Below are positions 33,537 to 46,330 of a stretch of 64,000 nt of DNA, one piece after another. Position numbers and translations under genes: made by a program. Within the stretch, counting starts at the first letter, position 1, and every line of letters begins with the position of its first letter. Under the pieces are notes generated by a model, which did not search any database, was not told the origin of the DNA, and saw nothing but the letters and a program-made list of their open reading frames with translations. Origin of the DNA: Sipunculus nudus (taxonomy: Eukaryota; Annelida; Sipuncula; Golfingiida; Sipunculidae); assembly GCA_026874595.1 (NCBI GenBank), contig CM049313.1, forward strand, positions 66,768,659 through 66,832,658, in the 5' to 3' direction.

Positions 33537-36035
33537 AGTTATACACACACAAAAAAAGATTTTTCACACGAAGGTAAACCTGTGTGAAATTCTGACAATT
33601 GTAAAATGATGATCGCTCATTTTGAAATTGGAAGAAGTAATTGAGAAAAAGAGTACATAACAAAAAATGTGCTTAACGTTTTAAATCTGAGATTTGATGG
33701 AGCGGTTAGGGCCAAGCTACAAGATACCGGAAAGGCCAAAAGACAAAATTTTCCAAACATATTGTTCTTCGCAGAAAATTATTTAACCCTACTCCCTCGT
33801 GAGTGCGACTTTTTTTTCACCTTGGAGAGTTGTCAATTACATGAAGTTTAATCTTTAAAAGAAAGGACAGGAAAACTAACTTTGGTAGGGCCTGAAATAT
33901 TTACTTTTTCAATCTCCCAACTTTTCTACAACTTGATTTTTAAAAATGCGAGTTATTATTACGTTCGTTCAATGTTAGAACAAGGTTGTTTGAAGGATCA
34001 GGCACACATTATAACGTTCATTACAACACATTTACATTTCTAAAAAAATATATAATTGACATCCTTTAAGCATCTTGATAGCCTTTCATTCTTCAGATTC
34101 CATTCCGCCTTTGTTATCTTAACCCGAAAAAGTGAATGGTCTGTGATATGTTACTGTGATAGCAAGGGTTCCTTTAAATATGGTTTTATGCTTTTTTCTT
34201 TCAAACATATGTAATTCAAAATTACAACTTCCAGGTTTTCCATTAACCAAAGAAATCACCATGTTATTCTGGTTTAACGTTTGTAAGGGTTCAGTCTAAA
34301 TAGAGCGAGTACCATTTAAGCATTAATGTTACAAATTAGCTGTCAATGGTGAACAACTTTTTTCAGGATTTTAATTTGCATATTGTTTAGGGGTGATCAA
34401 AACAACGTCCTCAAGTTAGTGCATAATCACTGATAGGACAACGGCTAGAATTTTAATTTAAAAAAAAGTAAAATTGTTTATTCTTATATCAATTTGTAAT
34501 TGTTCATGCAAATACTAAGCATAAGCTATAATTTTAGGAATTAGCCTACTAGAGTTACTCTATTATTGTCCTTTTAATTTGGCATTGTAATGCCAATGTT
34601 GAAAAAAATGTATTTTACCAATATAATTGAAGTATTGGATCATTAATAGATGTTGATAGATAGAGTAGGGAATTAAGGAACAAGAAAGTCGTGACAAAAG
34701 GGTAATACATCATTACTGAGGTAGGACCTCCGTTTGCTTAAGCAATAGTCATTGCGGCGGTATTGTTACCAAAGTGTGACGAATGCTCGCGAATCTATTG
34801 AGTAATGGCCGTGAATTGATCAGATACGCAGGAGGAAATCTTTTTTTTTTTACACCGTGGAAAAATAGGCTTCATTTAATTCACTAAGTCGCTGAATAAG
34901 TATTCAATCTGCTGTGGAAGGGAATCGAAGCGTAATTGTAGATTTTCAGAAGGCAGAGTTTCACGGTTTTTACAAGTGACTAAAACAGGTTGCTTTACCT
35001 GCTATAGAAACTGGCTTTATCGTGACCGGAAGTGGTATGCCGTGTAATCAGACTGGCTTAGGTCCAATAATTGCATTGCATGACTTACGATTTCCCGAGG
35101 TCGGCCAAGTATTTACTGAGCTCCGGAACTGCGCCCCAATCGTCTGCCGGAAATGATTTACTTGAAGCTTAATTAATGTGGAGTAAAAATGGCGACCCAA
35201 AGTCGGGGCCTGATTCCGCGGGTCTTATAAGCTGTCACCTGACGATTGCTTACTTAAATGCTGGCTTGAGTACAATCGCCTTTTGCGTTCTGTGAGTATC
35301 ATCCAATATGCTCGTACATGAAAGCTTAAGCAGGGTTTTTTTTTCTCACGCAGGCGTTAATTATCGGTGCTGTGCACCAAATGTCTCATCATGCGGTTGG
35401 AAATTTATCATTCAGTAATAAGAAAAATTCTAAAACTTTCGCTATATTTCTTGGCTAATGAATCGTTACGCTTCATGGTCTTCACAAATATGATATAATT
35501 TAGAACATGCTGAACCTTAGAACAAATACGATCGTTTGTTTCGTCGTCCCTGTTTATTTTGCCTGTTTTATAAATCAATTCCCGTGTATACGTGTACAAG
35601 ATTGCACGCAAAGCATTATGGACCAATACTGTCAATTTTGTCATGGTTGATTATTTTAACATTACACTTTGTATATTGATTTAAATAAATGATAAGTGTA
35701 TAAGTGTCGGATATTTGCCTGCAAGTCCTCAGTCAAGCAATCATAGTGTTTTGTTGTTAAAATATATTACAAATAAATATTACAAGAATTACCGTAATTA
35801 AAAGTTAGTGATTCTCTGATTAATGCTCTTAAATACTGGCCTTATTTGTGCTAATCTAAAAACCCTGCTAAATGTTTTGCCAGTTTTTTTTTTACTTTAT
35901 TAAAAACATTGGCAAATGGCATGTAAACGATATTGTGTAATAAAAGAAGAAGACAGGAACAATTTAACAATAATAATTATTATTATAATTATAAAATTAA
36001 TAATTATTTTAATATTAATCATAATAAAATTATTA
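31716..36035. other. Gene-free stretch, one regulatory-looking part
   Basis: Mostly AT-rich without recognisable elements. The part at about 34880-35330 is less AT-rich, lacks microsatellites and is described under findings as a candidate conserved non-coding element. Confidence 0.4.
33491..33535. repeat. (GA)n microsatellite
   Basis: Pure GA run on the plus strand. Confidence 0.97.
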
Positions 36036-36043
36036 TTACTATA

Positions 36044-36106
<63 letters not shown>

Positions 36107-36107
36107 T
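36036..36107. repeat. (ATT)n microsatellite
   Basis: About 20 TTA/ATT units, about 75 bp before the candidate signal-peptide exon. Confidence 0.97.
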
Positions 36108-36180
36108 GGCCTTTTGGTTTCAAGACATTGGCAACAATGTAGTTCTCATAAGAAGATATTCATTCAGATTATTTCCACAG

Positions 36181-36365
36181 AACGACCCTTTAAGGTTATG
36201 TTGAGATTTTCTTTAAAGAGTGACAAATATGAGTTTACCCTGGGGTCTTCGATTAGGTTTCTTGTGTGGAGCTCTGCATGTCGCTTGGAGCGTCCAGGCG
36301 TATCACGACGAACCAAGAGATAGTAATCATCCAATGAGCCGATCTGAAATTCAGATTATATACAG
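36181..36365 (+). CDS. Candidate signal-peptide exon of an unidentified secreted protein
   Basis: An ATG at 36229 opens MSLPWGLRLGFLCGALHVAW then SVQAYHDEPRDSNHP and MSRSEIQIIY. It has a basic n-region (R8), a hydrophobic core of about 12 residues and a small-residue cleavage context (SVQA/YH), a textbook secretory signal. An acceptor-like attatttccacag ends at 36180 and a donor AG/gttaac follows at 36365. This suggests a 5' exon with 48 nt of untranslated sequence and 45 codons plus two bases. It is on the strand opposite PCSK1. No downstream exon was recognised, so family and function are unknown. It could still be a chance frame; the donor (gttaac) is weak. Confidence 0.42.
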
Positions 36366-37581
36366 GTTAACAAATAAGTCCAAGAGCTGCCAAATCATAC
36401 GCAAATGACAAAAAAAGGAATTTGATATTCAATAAAATATGATCATGTCCTTACATATCATCCTAAAACATCACCCTGTAAAAACACGGAATTCTCGGCA
36501 TACGTCGTTCCGCCTGAAATGATACTATACAATAAAATATCATATAAAGTATCATTAAGTTCTAAATTAGCTGTTAAGAGTTACTTCACTCTGTTTGCAT
36601 ACAAAAACTAGTTAGGTTTCTTTAGCTTATAATGATCACCATATGAGATTTAGATTATAGAAAAAAAATTAGTTTTAGCACCGTTGTATATAAAATAGTC
36701 AGAATGTGCACAGTTGCTACTCATTGTATACCATCAGTGGGACTACCTCTCCCGGGACCGAGTTAAACACGGGCATTGTCTTTTGAAATGGACATTGTCT
36801 CTAAAAATATTTAATCGGATGCTTTGATCACATTCTACAGTTTCCGTAACACTCCAATAGTATTTCTCACTACGATTCCACTTGTGATTATGGAAAATCT
36901 TTTAAATTTCAAAATAATGATGCACGGGGCAGCAACGAAACCAGGTTCAATAGCGTAAAAACCTGTCGGACTTCCGAATTTTATAATGATTTTGCGATTT
37001 TTGTAAAGAAATTCTGGTGAAATTTCTCAGATTTTATCTTCCCTGCTGAAGATGGATCCCATCTATTGTCGATCATTTCCACATCAAATCTCCTTACTCT
37101 ATGATACACGCGACCAAACTCATAACGACACTATTTATGGCCTATAGTCATTACAGCCGCTACGGGTGACAGGCTCTAACGATGACTCGATACATTAACT
37201 ACAACAACGTATAGGTACCACACAGAAATGTTCAAAATCGGTCACTAATGGCTACTCCAAACTAGTCAACTTGATTATCGTGGTAGAAGGGCCCCAAGTG
37301 CTCAGTAGCTTCATTGGTAATTACAAAGTGGACTTTCTTAAGTATACGTCACCTTTTGATGTTACAATGTGATACGAAAAGTACTCAGTTAGAGAGAACT
37401 GTTAATTTGATGAAGATTAACGTTCCATCTGAAAATTATCGAATTAGACCTCCACCAAAGGTCTCCCTAATATGGCACTGCCGCCCACTACAAAAATGGC
37501 CAATATTGAACCATCAACCTTCATTGTAACTTTTTGATGTTATGCTTTTAATAAACTATCAAAACTAGTATTAAAAGGTTT

Positions 37582-37586
<5 letters not shown>
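36366..37586. other. No feature recognised
   Basis: If 36181-36365 is a real exon this is its first intron. No coding block found. Confidence 0.35.

Positions 37587-37642
<56 letters not shown>
37587..37642. repeat. (TA)n microsatellite
   Basis: Pure TA run. A second one follows at 37760-37799 and a G tract (over 14) at 37940. Confidence 0.97.
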
Positions 37643-37644
<2 letters not shown>

Positions 37645-37760
37645 CTGTTATGATAAATGTTTCAAACTGGTATTATATGGTTTTATATATATATATATTA
37701 TACCGGGACCGGCAACGGCGTGAAACTCGGAGCTCCAACGTGCTTTAAGTATATGTATGA

Positions 37761-37799
<39 letters not shown>

Positions 37800-37802
<3 letters not shown>

Positions 37803-39856
37803 TAGTATATCCTTTTTATTATTTAGTATAAGCCGTTTAAGGGGGAGGGTATATTCTAAACAGATATTATCTGACGGATCAGATACGCAATACAAAAAAT
37901 CATACATCGTAACCCAAGGATGTCAGCATAATTCTTGCAAGGGGGGGGGGGGGGACCAGATCTCTGAAAATGATGTATCTGGGCCTTTCTAGGTTAAGAA
38001 CAAAAAAACACAACTGATGATGAATAACTGAAGGAATCCTCTTCAGGGAACCGGTAAAACTGTTCTAATCACATACATTACACAATCCTGAATTGCCTGG
38101 CGGGAGTGCATATTGACAGGGTATGATTATGTTTAGATTACGCCACTACAAACATTTGGCCGCCAAATTTTTGCCGTCTTTGTTTTTAAACATATGGGAG
38201 GTTTTGAAATATGGCTCTGCGGTACACGCCAGACATCCCTTGCGGGGGTTTGGCAGTTAATGTGTCAAGACCCATCCTAGCAGCAAAGCCTGCTGGGATA
38301 GCAGCCGCCTTATCGCTTCATTAAAGCGTGTAGTGTTGCAGTTTTTACTGAAGGATCAACCAACATGGGCCACCCTATTGTCTGAGTACAGAGTAAATTT
38401 GGTTGCTGTTTGATCTCAGTTATAAGAGAAAGTTTTCTACCGGTGGAATATTGATGTTGAATCTGACTTTCATTGCATCATTTTCTGAGAAAGAAAAGCA
38501 CTTGACTGTATGATGATTATATTTTTACACAAAATTACATACCTTTTTAAATGCAAAATGTCCGCTACCAAATTGTACCCTTGAACTTGTCATCAATGTA
38601 TGTATATCAACAGTTGCGCAACCTCCCATATAATTGTTTAAACAGGACTCACTTCAAGCCAGCAAAGACTTAATTTTCTGAATATAATCATCCAGTATAA
38701 CTATTTCATGATACCCGATTGTTAATAAATCATGTCATTGTGCTGGATCTTATATTTGTATCTCACACTAGGTAAACTAATATGCACTTGATGCAGTTGT
38801 CCTTCTTTTGGAGTGGCCCGGAAAGTTGACAGTGTGGGCCTCAGATGGTTAAAGTAAAAAGCCTTGAGCACTAGAGGAAAGAAATATCTGTCACGATATC
38901 GCATGCTAGTATTGACATTTACACATAAAAACATTAATGGCTTCCGGCTGTACGGCAGGGGCGGTTGGGGGTACTGTGTCATGGGTCATACTTATTATTA
39001 AATTCAGGCCTGAAAATTCCCTTATATCAACAGGGGTATTACGTTGAGTGTGGTAAACCGGCAACCTTAACATTTAAAGGGATTTATCATATTTTCAAGG
39101 AAACACGTGGGACATTATTTTAAAAAATAATTAAATTCCGGGAAATTTAATAATGGTGAAATTTTGAATTCTCTAAAGTGAAGAAGATGCGTGATTTTAT
39201 CGTTCTTCCTATCACAAATTGGCAGTGGTAGCTAATAGCTATATTTGTTGATTTAACCAGAATAAGAACTTAAACATACGTGACAATAAGATATGATTAG
39301 CTGCTTGAAAGGGTGTGCGAACATTAACACCTCATTAGTTATATGTATATGTCAGAATAGTGTTACATTAAGTCGGATCAATGACAGCTACTCTGAGAAC
39401 CAAATCTGCAAATGGCGTGAAAGCTACCTTTCAGCATGATCATAAGGGGCCATTATTTAAATAGTGCGTACGACTTCCGGGAGTAGGTATTGATGGCAGG
39501 CAAAATGACCAGGGGGAAGAGAATTCGTGACTTGTGCTGGACAGATAGAGCGTCCGAGCGGAAATATCGATGGACAGAGAAGTGTCTGCAAGCAAACGTA
39601 GACGAAGCCGGGGAAGACTGGCCCAGTAATAACAATAAGACCTACGGAAGTGAGTCTGCAATTAGCAGGACCAGGCACGAACAGGAGTGGAAAGAAGACC
39701 ACTATCCACCTTTGGTTGAACACTTTAATTGCTTTAAAGGGGCCTATTGCGATATCTGTCGTGGTTTAAATAATGATAATTTCTTGCATTTTTTTAATAA
39801 AAAAAATAAAACGCCGATCCCAACTGTTTCCGGTAGTCCATTTTTTATGTCCACAT
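37800..39856. other. No gene recognised
   Basis: Contains a G tract near 37940. A 123-aa plus-strand frame from the ATG at 39493 (MAGKMTRGKRIRDLCWTDRA onward, with CDICRG near its end) runs into the duplicated block. It is rich in charged residues but resembles nothing I recognise and has no clear splice sites. Confidence 0.3.
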
Positions 39857-40466
39857 TTTAATAACATTGGGGGGGGGGGGTGCAAATCGTATTCCAAACA
39901 CTTCCAACAAAGACATCTGGTACAAATCAGACAAACCAGAGGTTTGCGAAAGAGAAAATATGGTGTTGAATCTGATCCCTCACCAACTAGTACACCTTTG
40001 AACACCTCTGGCCACATAATTTATCTGTTTGTCAAAATGAGCACGTGTACTAATAGTTTTTAGGTGTAAAAAGGCTCGTGTATCCGTCACAGGGGCGTTA
40101 AAAGAACGTTTCTAAGGAGGAAGTAACAAGAGTTGATTCATTTATACCTAAAAGAAGCGTAAATTTTAATAACATTGGGGGGGGTGCAAATCGTATTCCA
40201 AACACTTCCAGCAAAGACATCTGGTGACAAATCAGACAAACCAGAGGTTTGCGAAAGAGAAAATATGGTGTTGAATCAGATCCCTCACCAACTAGTACAC
40301 CTTTGAACACCTCTGGCCACATAATTTATCTGTTTGTCAAAATGAGCACGTGTACTGATAGTTTTTAGGTGTAAAAAGGCTCGTGTATCCGTCACAGGGG
40401 CGTTAAAAGAACGTTTCTAAGGAGGATGTAACAAGAGTTGATTTATATATACCTAAAAGAAGCGTA
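39857..40466 (+). repeat. Tandem duplication, two ~304-bp units
   Basis: The unit from tttaataacattggggg to taaaagaagcgtaaa is repeated once. The shared anchor tgcaaatcgtattccaaaca is at 39881 and again at 40185. The copies differ by only a handful of bases: a shorter G tract (12 to 8), ggtacaaat/ggtgacaaat, tactaatag/tactgatag, gaggaag/gaggatg and a few near the end. The duplication is therefore recent. It carries caggggcgttaaaagaacg, but inverted ends are not obvious. Confidence 0.93.
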
Positions 40467-41073
40467 AAAAATACATAAATTCTGCAAAAAAGACAGGCGT
40501 TCAGCTGGCTTTATGCGTTAAGTGCAGCTTTTTTTATGATATATCAAAATTTACATTAGTCGAGAATCTATATAGGTTAACCAGTAAGTATAAAAAATAT
40601 CTTGTGCTTCAATATAAAATTGTTTCAAATGTAATTTTTATTCAGTGTTGACTATGATTACTGCTAGTCATTCAGGTGTCTCTTGAAATATTACCAACGG
40701 AATACACTAGAACTCCTCATGATGGCAAATCCTTGAAATGTAAACCCTATAAAGATAAATCCTCCCTACGCAGCGGTTTTACACTGTAGTCAATCCAGAC
40801 CTCCTCTAATCAGACCAATGAGAATTTGGTATCATAGGTTCAAACCCACGAAACCCCGCTCTTATTGGTGTGACGAACAATGCGTTTCCACGCTCTCAGA
40901 GACTCGTCGGTCTTATTACAATTCTTGGTTCTGTGCGGCCCTGGCAGTTGCGTCAATTTATCTCCGAGGGTGGGGGGGGGGGGGGGATGACTCGCAGACG
41001 TTGGAGGGTAATCATCGAAGCTGGGACAGTTTTTCAATAAGCACACCCACACACCCACACATACACACACACA

Positions 41074-41118
<45 letters not shown>

Positions 41119-43577
41119 AAATTCTTAAAGATTTCTTCTGGACCTGTTAAATTTAGTGAAACTTTGTTTATTTGATGTTTTGCGTACACGTGGCACGCGC
41201 TTTGGTAATGTGTACGAGTCAATTTGAATATAATTAATATTATACTTATCATGTTGCGACAATATTATTTTTTCATTATTTTATTACGCTATCAAAAATC
41301 TCGATTCTTTCACTTGTTGTATTAATTAAAAACATACAAAAGATTTATCATATAAACAAATCCCCGTGGGGGAGGGGGGGGGGGGTAGTCTAAAAGTGGG
41401 TATTTTGAAATCAATTTCAGATTACCGGGAGGGGGGATCGGAAATGGGAGTTACCTGAAGTTTAACACCTGTCAAGGTGGGGGTATGCCCCCTCTTGATC
41501 GCCGAGTAGATAATCCAAATATAAAATTCATATAAGAAAGGTCTGATTTCATCAGATAAACAGCTGAACGTATCTTTTTGTATTCCATGCTGTTCATTTC
41601 TAAATTAGGATAAAATAACGAATCAACCGCTGTGCACCTGTGCCCGTTTGATTGATTCGCGCTGTCCGCTGAAATACAAACGAACATTTATTTATATATA
41701 TCTCTCGTTTTCCATTGTGATGTTTTACCCTGGAATTGCAGATATTCGGTGATTTTATTTCCTACAGTATGCGTGTTATACTCGACGAACTGTTTTCATC
41801 ATCATATATACTCTTCATTTATCGAAATATTAAAGTATAGCCATGAGCTTTATGTACACAAAAATGGTCGCTGATAATATAATTAGTCTAGTGGCTATTC
41901 ATTGTATAGGCCGTTGTATGATGACAATAACGAATTTCTCATTGAACTCTTGCGCAGAACTATGCTCACTTACATATTGTTATAAAATCTAATCACTCAA
42001 CAGTTTTACCCAGGAAATAGGCACAGACTTGTGTGAATATTCCGTTAATCTACTTATAAGGTTATCCGGTCAAGCACTTTTATGAATATATATTCCTGCC
42101 TCCCAGTTACATGAATATTTCTATCAAGCATAATTACACGATAGAAATTTAGAGACATTTTGTCGGGGATTAGGGTAACAAGGAAGAATCGGTTATATTT
42201 TTTTAGGTAATAAAGGACTCCACTTGCTGTAGGGTATTACTACGCCTACACATGATATAAATTAATCCTTAACTTCTGAGCTCGTACCATTGCTATAGTA
42301 GTAACACAAAAATAATTAATCACTGCTACTTAGGCAAAAGGCGGATTGATAATTATCAAAGTGAAAACTTTTATTTTCCAGTTAATCTTTGTAGCCATCC
42401 TGAATGTGCCTAATTGCTCGAGCCCATTAATAAACAGGTCTTTTACTCATGAACAGTAGGCACAGTTTGCATCCCATGGGTGCACCTGTTGGAGGTACTT
42501 AAACACGTAGGCACCTCCCGCAGTGATACAATATATCTCAGTCCAGGGACAGTTAGTCAGTGCTTCCAATTATAACTCATTCATCATTCTGTCCAGAGCA
42601 CCAGTGTAAGGCTTACAGGAAGAATTATTAGTCACAAGGGACTGAGGGCCATATAACCTACACACTAAGAGTCACACCTTGCGTAGGCAAATGGTCGGCT
42701 TTTGACTTTTGAGTGTATGCGCTCCCAGCACCCGGAATTAATGTTGACAAAGGATAGCTTGATTCGCCATTACAACTGCTTGATGTGTGTTCTAGCAATC
42801 TCAGAGCGGAAACTGGTGTTCCCGGCACGGACTGAGGGCAAGCGGTTAATGTGCACGATCATATGGACCTAGCTCAGAACGGGGGCGGCCACGCCTCTCT
42901 TTGTGCAGACGTTTAAGGACTTCAAGATCCGACTGGCTCGGGCGTCCCTTTATTTGCACAATCTTATCCTCAGCAACTCTCAAAACCACTTGAGCGAAGG
43001 TAGTGCCAGAAGGCTACCAGTCCTTCAACAGTCACCTAGGTTTCAAGCCTAATTCACCTTACCAAACAAAGGTTTACCCCTTAACTCGGATTATGTTTGG
43101 CAGCATGCTTACCATGGTGTAATTAAAAATAACCGATAGAACATTTAGTTAAGTTGGATACCAGCTCTAAAAATGCTCCCTCTTGGACATCTTGTTGTTT
43201 TGGTCAATATTAGTTTACGGACGGAAAGTTCTACTTTTTATTCTCACAGAGATGAACCAGTCGTTATTTATACTCAACATGCTCACAGTATACGTTTTCC
43301 ATTGAGTGAGTTTATTTCGGTGTGTACTGAAAATCATCTGACATAAAAAGCATGCATATCTATCTATGCTGGCGTAAGAACAGTTTATACACACCTCAAT
43401 ATTTGTATATCCCATGTTAATCCGCTAAAATGTTATGTATTAATGTAAATTGATAATTATGGTATTAACAGTTTTAATTTACAAATATAGTAGCTTCACA
43501 AGTTATCAAGAAAAAGATACAGGCTTTAATTTTTATTAAGTCACGTGATATTTCTCTGAGTTTTATGTATATATATG

Positions 43578-43609
<32 letters not shown>

Positions 43610-44561
43610 ATAGGGACGTTTTTAATCTCTAATGATGCTGACTTAATTAAATGTAAGTTACCACTAAAGAGAACCCTATCTTCTTTATCAATAACTCTTT
43701 AGTGAGAAGCTACCACTGGACAAACATGATAGGTTTTTCTTAATTTATCTTTAGCCATTTTACACGGACAGCACTGTTTGACTGATACAGACGGATAGCG
43801 ATTTACACGATACATTAAGAATCGTGGAACTTATCCATTTTACAAGGTTCATCCCACCGATTTCATGTCATTAGCAACCGCAAGCACCGCAAGCAGAAGT
43901 TAATGTCATACGAAGTAGCGCTTCTCAACAGGAATTTAATTTAGGGAAACAGGATGACGAATTGCACACAGAAAAAAAAACACAAATAATTTACGGAGGC
44001 AACATTCTGTATGTAATTTCTGTTTCATTGTATTTACCTTGATGATTAAACTGGCTAGGGAGATTAACTTCTAAAGGACATTTTATTTTTCTAATTGCAC
44101 TTTCTGTGTTGTTCTAAATGAGTTCTGATTGTCATAGAAGACTAAATCATACGTATGCCAACTAGCCTTTTATGTCTAGGTAATATCCTGTTTTCTTCAG
44201 TTTGGTCATCCCCATGGATTCCTGTCATTAAATTGAGATAATTAAACTAATATGAAGAACAAGAATTTCATTATGAGAACAACTAATGGCCATGTTCAAC
44301 GACTATTAACTATTAGGGTGTTTTTACAGTTCATTTAAAATTTAATTTATTCTACATTTAATGTATTACTAGTTTAAATAACTAATGAAAAGAACTTTCA
44401 ATAGCGCATATTTTTATTTTCAGACGATTGAAAATTTAATTCATTCTACATTTAATGTATAACTAGCTATAATAACATCTGCTTATAGCGCATATGGTGT
44501 CGTTTAGTAGTATGTGACTTGAGGACCCGAAAAAAAAATACAACCCACTCTCATAGCGAAG
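40467..44561. other. Gene-free stretch with microsatellites and G tracts
   Basis: Contains (TA)n at 41079-41116, G tracts at 40970-40986 and 41361-41385, (TG)n at 43591-43609, and a less AT-rich part at about 42420-43060 (see findings). No coding family recognised. Confidence 0.4.
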
Positions 44562-44626
44562 CCTGGAATCGAAACCGGATGGTCAGAAGAGAGAGTTAAT
44601 TCATAACCCACTCGATTATCCAGGCC
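44562..44626 (-). mobile_element. Possible tRNA-like SINE head
   Basis: On the minus strand ggtttcgattcc (44576-44565) resembles a B box, preceded by taatcgagtggg. The ends gcctgga/tccaggc are complementary, but only 65 nt separate them and the T-arm cannot form, so this is not a working tRNA. Confidence 0.35.
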
Positions 44627-46124
44627 CCAAACATATAGAACGCGTTTCACTAATTTGCCTGTTTTTTCAATAGACTCTTCATTGAGCTTCTTATAATATC
44701 AATTAATATGCATGTGTGTTCTATACTTAATTATACTTCATACATTGTCTGCGAGGCTAAGAAGTATGGTTTGTCCGCAACCTCTTCATTACAATGTCTA
44801 CCAGCAGATTCAGAAACACATCTCTGCCTTTAAGTGTAGGTAGACGCTTTTGTTATGTGTGCAATTGTGCATCATATTGACAATGAAGACTACCAGCACA
44901 TGAATGAATTATTATTGCAAACAACAAACGTTGACATGATTCGGATTTCTGTATTTTAGCACTATCCTATATTTTAGTCGGACGAGCTGGATCTTTAAGC
45001 ATACATTCCATTTACATGATCTTTGGAGTACATATATACAAACATTTCTCATGGAATTATAGGTCATTAATCACGAAATTATGGTCACCTCATATTAAAT
45101 TAAGGTACATATTAGTTTTCTGGCCACAGAAAAAAAGTCCTATGTGTGTCAAACACAACAATTATATAATCTAGAAAGCAGTAAGAGGTTGCTGAATTGC
45201 CTGATTCTAAATATTACCATGCTCTTAAAAAACAAAATCGCCTAGACACATTCACACTTTCTGAAATATACACTTGAGCTTTAACATGTACAAGTGAATA
45301 ACGACAGTCTCGTTTTTCCTGTCGATGAATTGCAAAGATTCTTTAAAATTATGGTGATCTAGTATACGTCCGAAATTAAAAGGGTTCTTCTTTGTGTGTC
45401 ATCCTTACCTATATAAAAAATTCTAAGCAAAATCCGTTCATATGATTTTAGAAAAGTTGATAACATATAAACCAGCCAAAAAACCAACAAACAAACGGCT
45501 ATAAAAACATAATACCGCCTGCCGAAACCGATAACAGTAATATATGAGAGGTTTACCCCCAGGCCACACTGCATTAAATCATCTGTTAGTTATTTTCGAT
45601 AAAACAAGTGTCTTATAAGTAACGTCTTTATCTTAGCAACAAAAAATGGCAGATTTTAGTTTGTTTATTCCCTATAGTGTATAATGTCCTCTTATCTCTG
45701 CCTGTATATGATCCGATTTTTAGCCTGATGTTTTCATAAATATTGATCAAGTAAACTCTTCATTAGACGTTAAATTCAGTCAGGACAGGAAAACTGAACG
45801 AAGATCTTGAAATGCATGGGGCACATGAGGTCAAAGAGAGGTCAACACGGATATTACGTTGATCATCTGTTGCCCGCTTGACTTACACGATAAATGAATT
45901 ATTCCTGTAACAGTGCACCTGTGGGGGATGATATCACATTACCCGGCTCCCGCTAATCAAGTGCAGAATTCTGCCAAAAGCTGCTGAACGCTTAATTCCT
46001 CGACCGATACAATAGGTCCTCTGTTTAAAATGAAAATATATCGCAAGAACAAAGATTCATCACTTGACATAGCTTTCAGACACGGTTCTTCATTTGTTTA
46101 GTTTAAGAAAATATTTGTTTTAAC

Positions 46125-46130
<6 letters not shown>
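44627..46130. other. No gene recognised; decayed repeat near 45400-45540
   Basis: The stretch around 45405-45540 (cctatataaaaaattctaag … aaaccaacaaacaaacggct) resembles the 3' tails of invertebrate non-LTR elements, only weakly. 45780-46020 is repeat-free and less AT-rich. Confidence 0.35.

Positions 46131-46181
<51 letters not shown>
46131..46181. repeat. (TA)n microsatellite
   Basis: Pure TA run directly abutting the repeat at 46182-46330. Confidence 0.97.
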
Positions 46182-46182
<1 letters not shown>

Positions 46183-46330
46183 CCTCCCTGGGAGTTACCG
46201 TAATCTTTTACAAAATTTCATGAAAATCTGTTGATTACCTTTTGAGTAAATACGCTTAAAAACAAACTAACCAACGAACCAGAGGGAATTAAAATATAAA
46301 ACCTTCACCTCCCTGTGGGTATATATCCAT
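46182..46330. repeat. Dispersed invertebrate repeat (acctccc … aacaaactaacca)
   Basis: Contains tacaaaatttcatgaaaatc, tgttgattaccttttgagta and aacaaactaaccaacgaacc, bracketed by aacctccctggg (46182) and cacctccctgtgg (46305). This layout is typical of a widespread family of short repeats in marine invertebrates. Named from resemblance only. Confidence 0.55.

Noticed and set aside
44562-44626. tRNA gene on the minus strand
   Set aside because: The complementary ends are only 65 nt apart and the T-arm overlaps the acceptor stem, so a cloverleaf cannot form.
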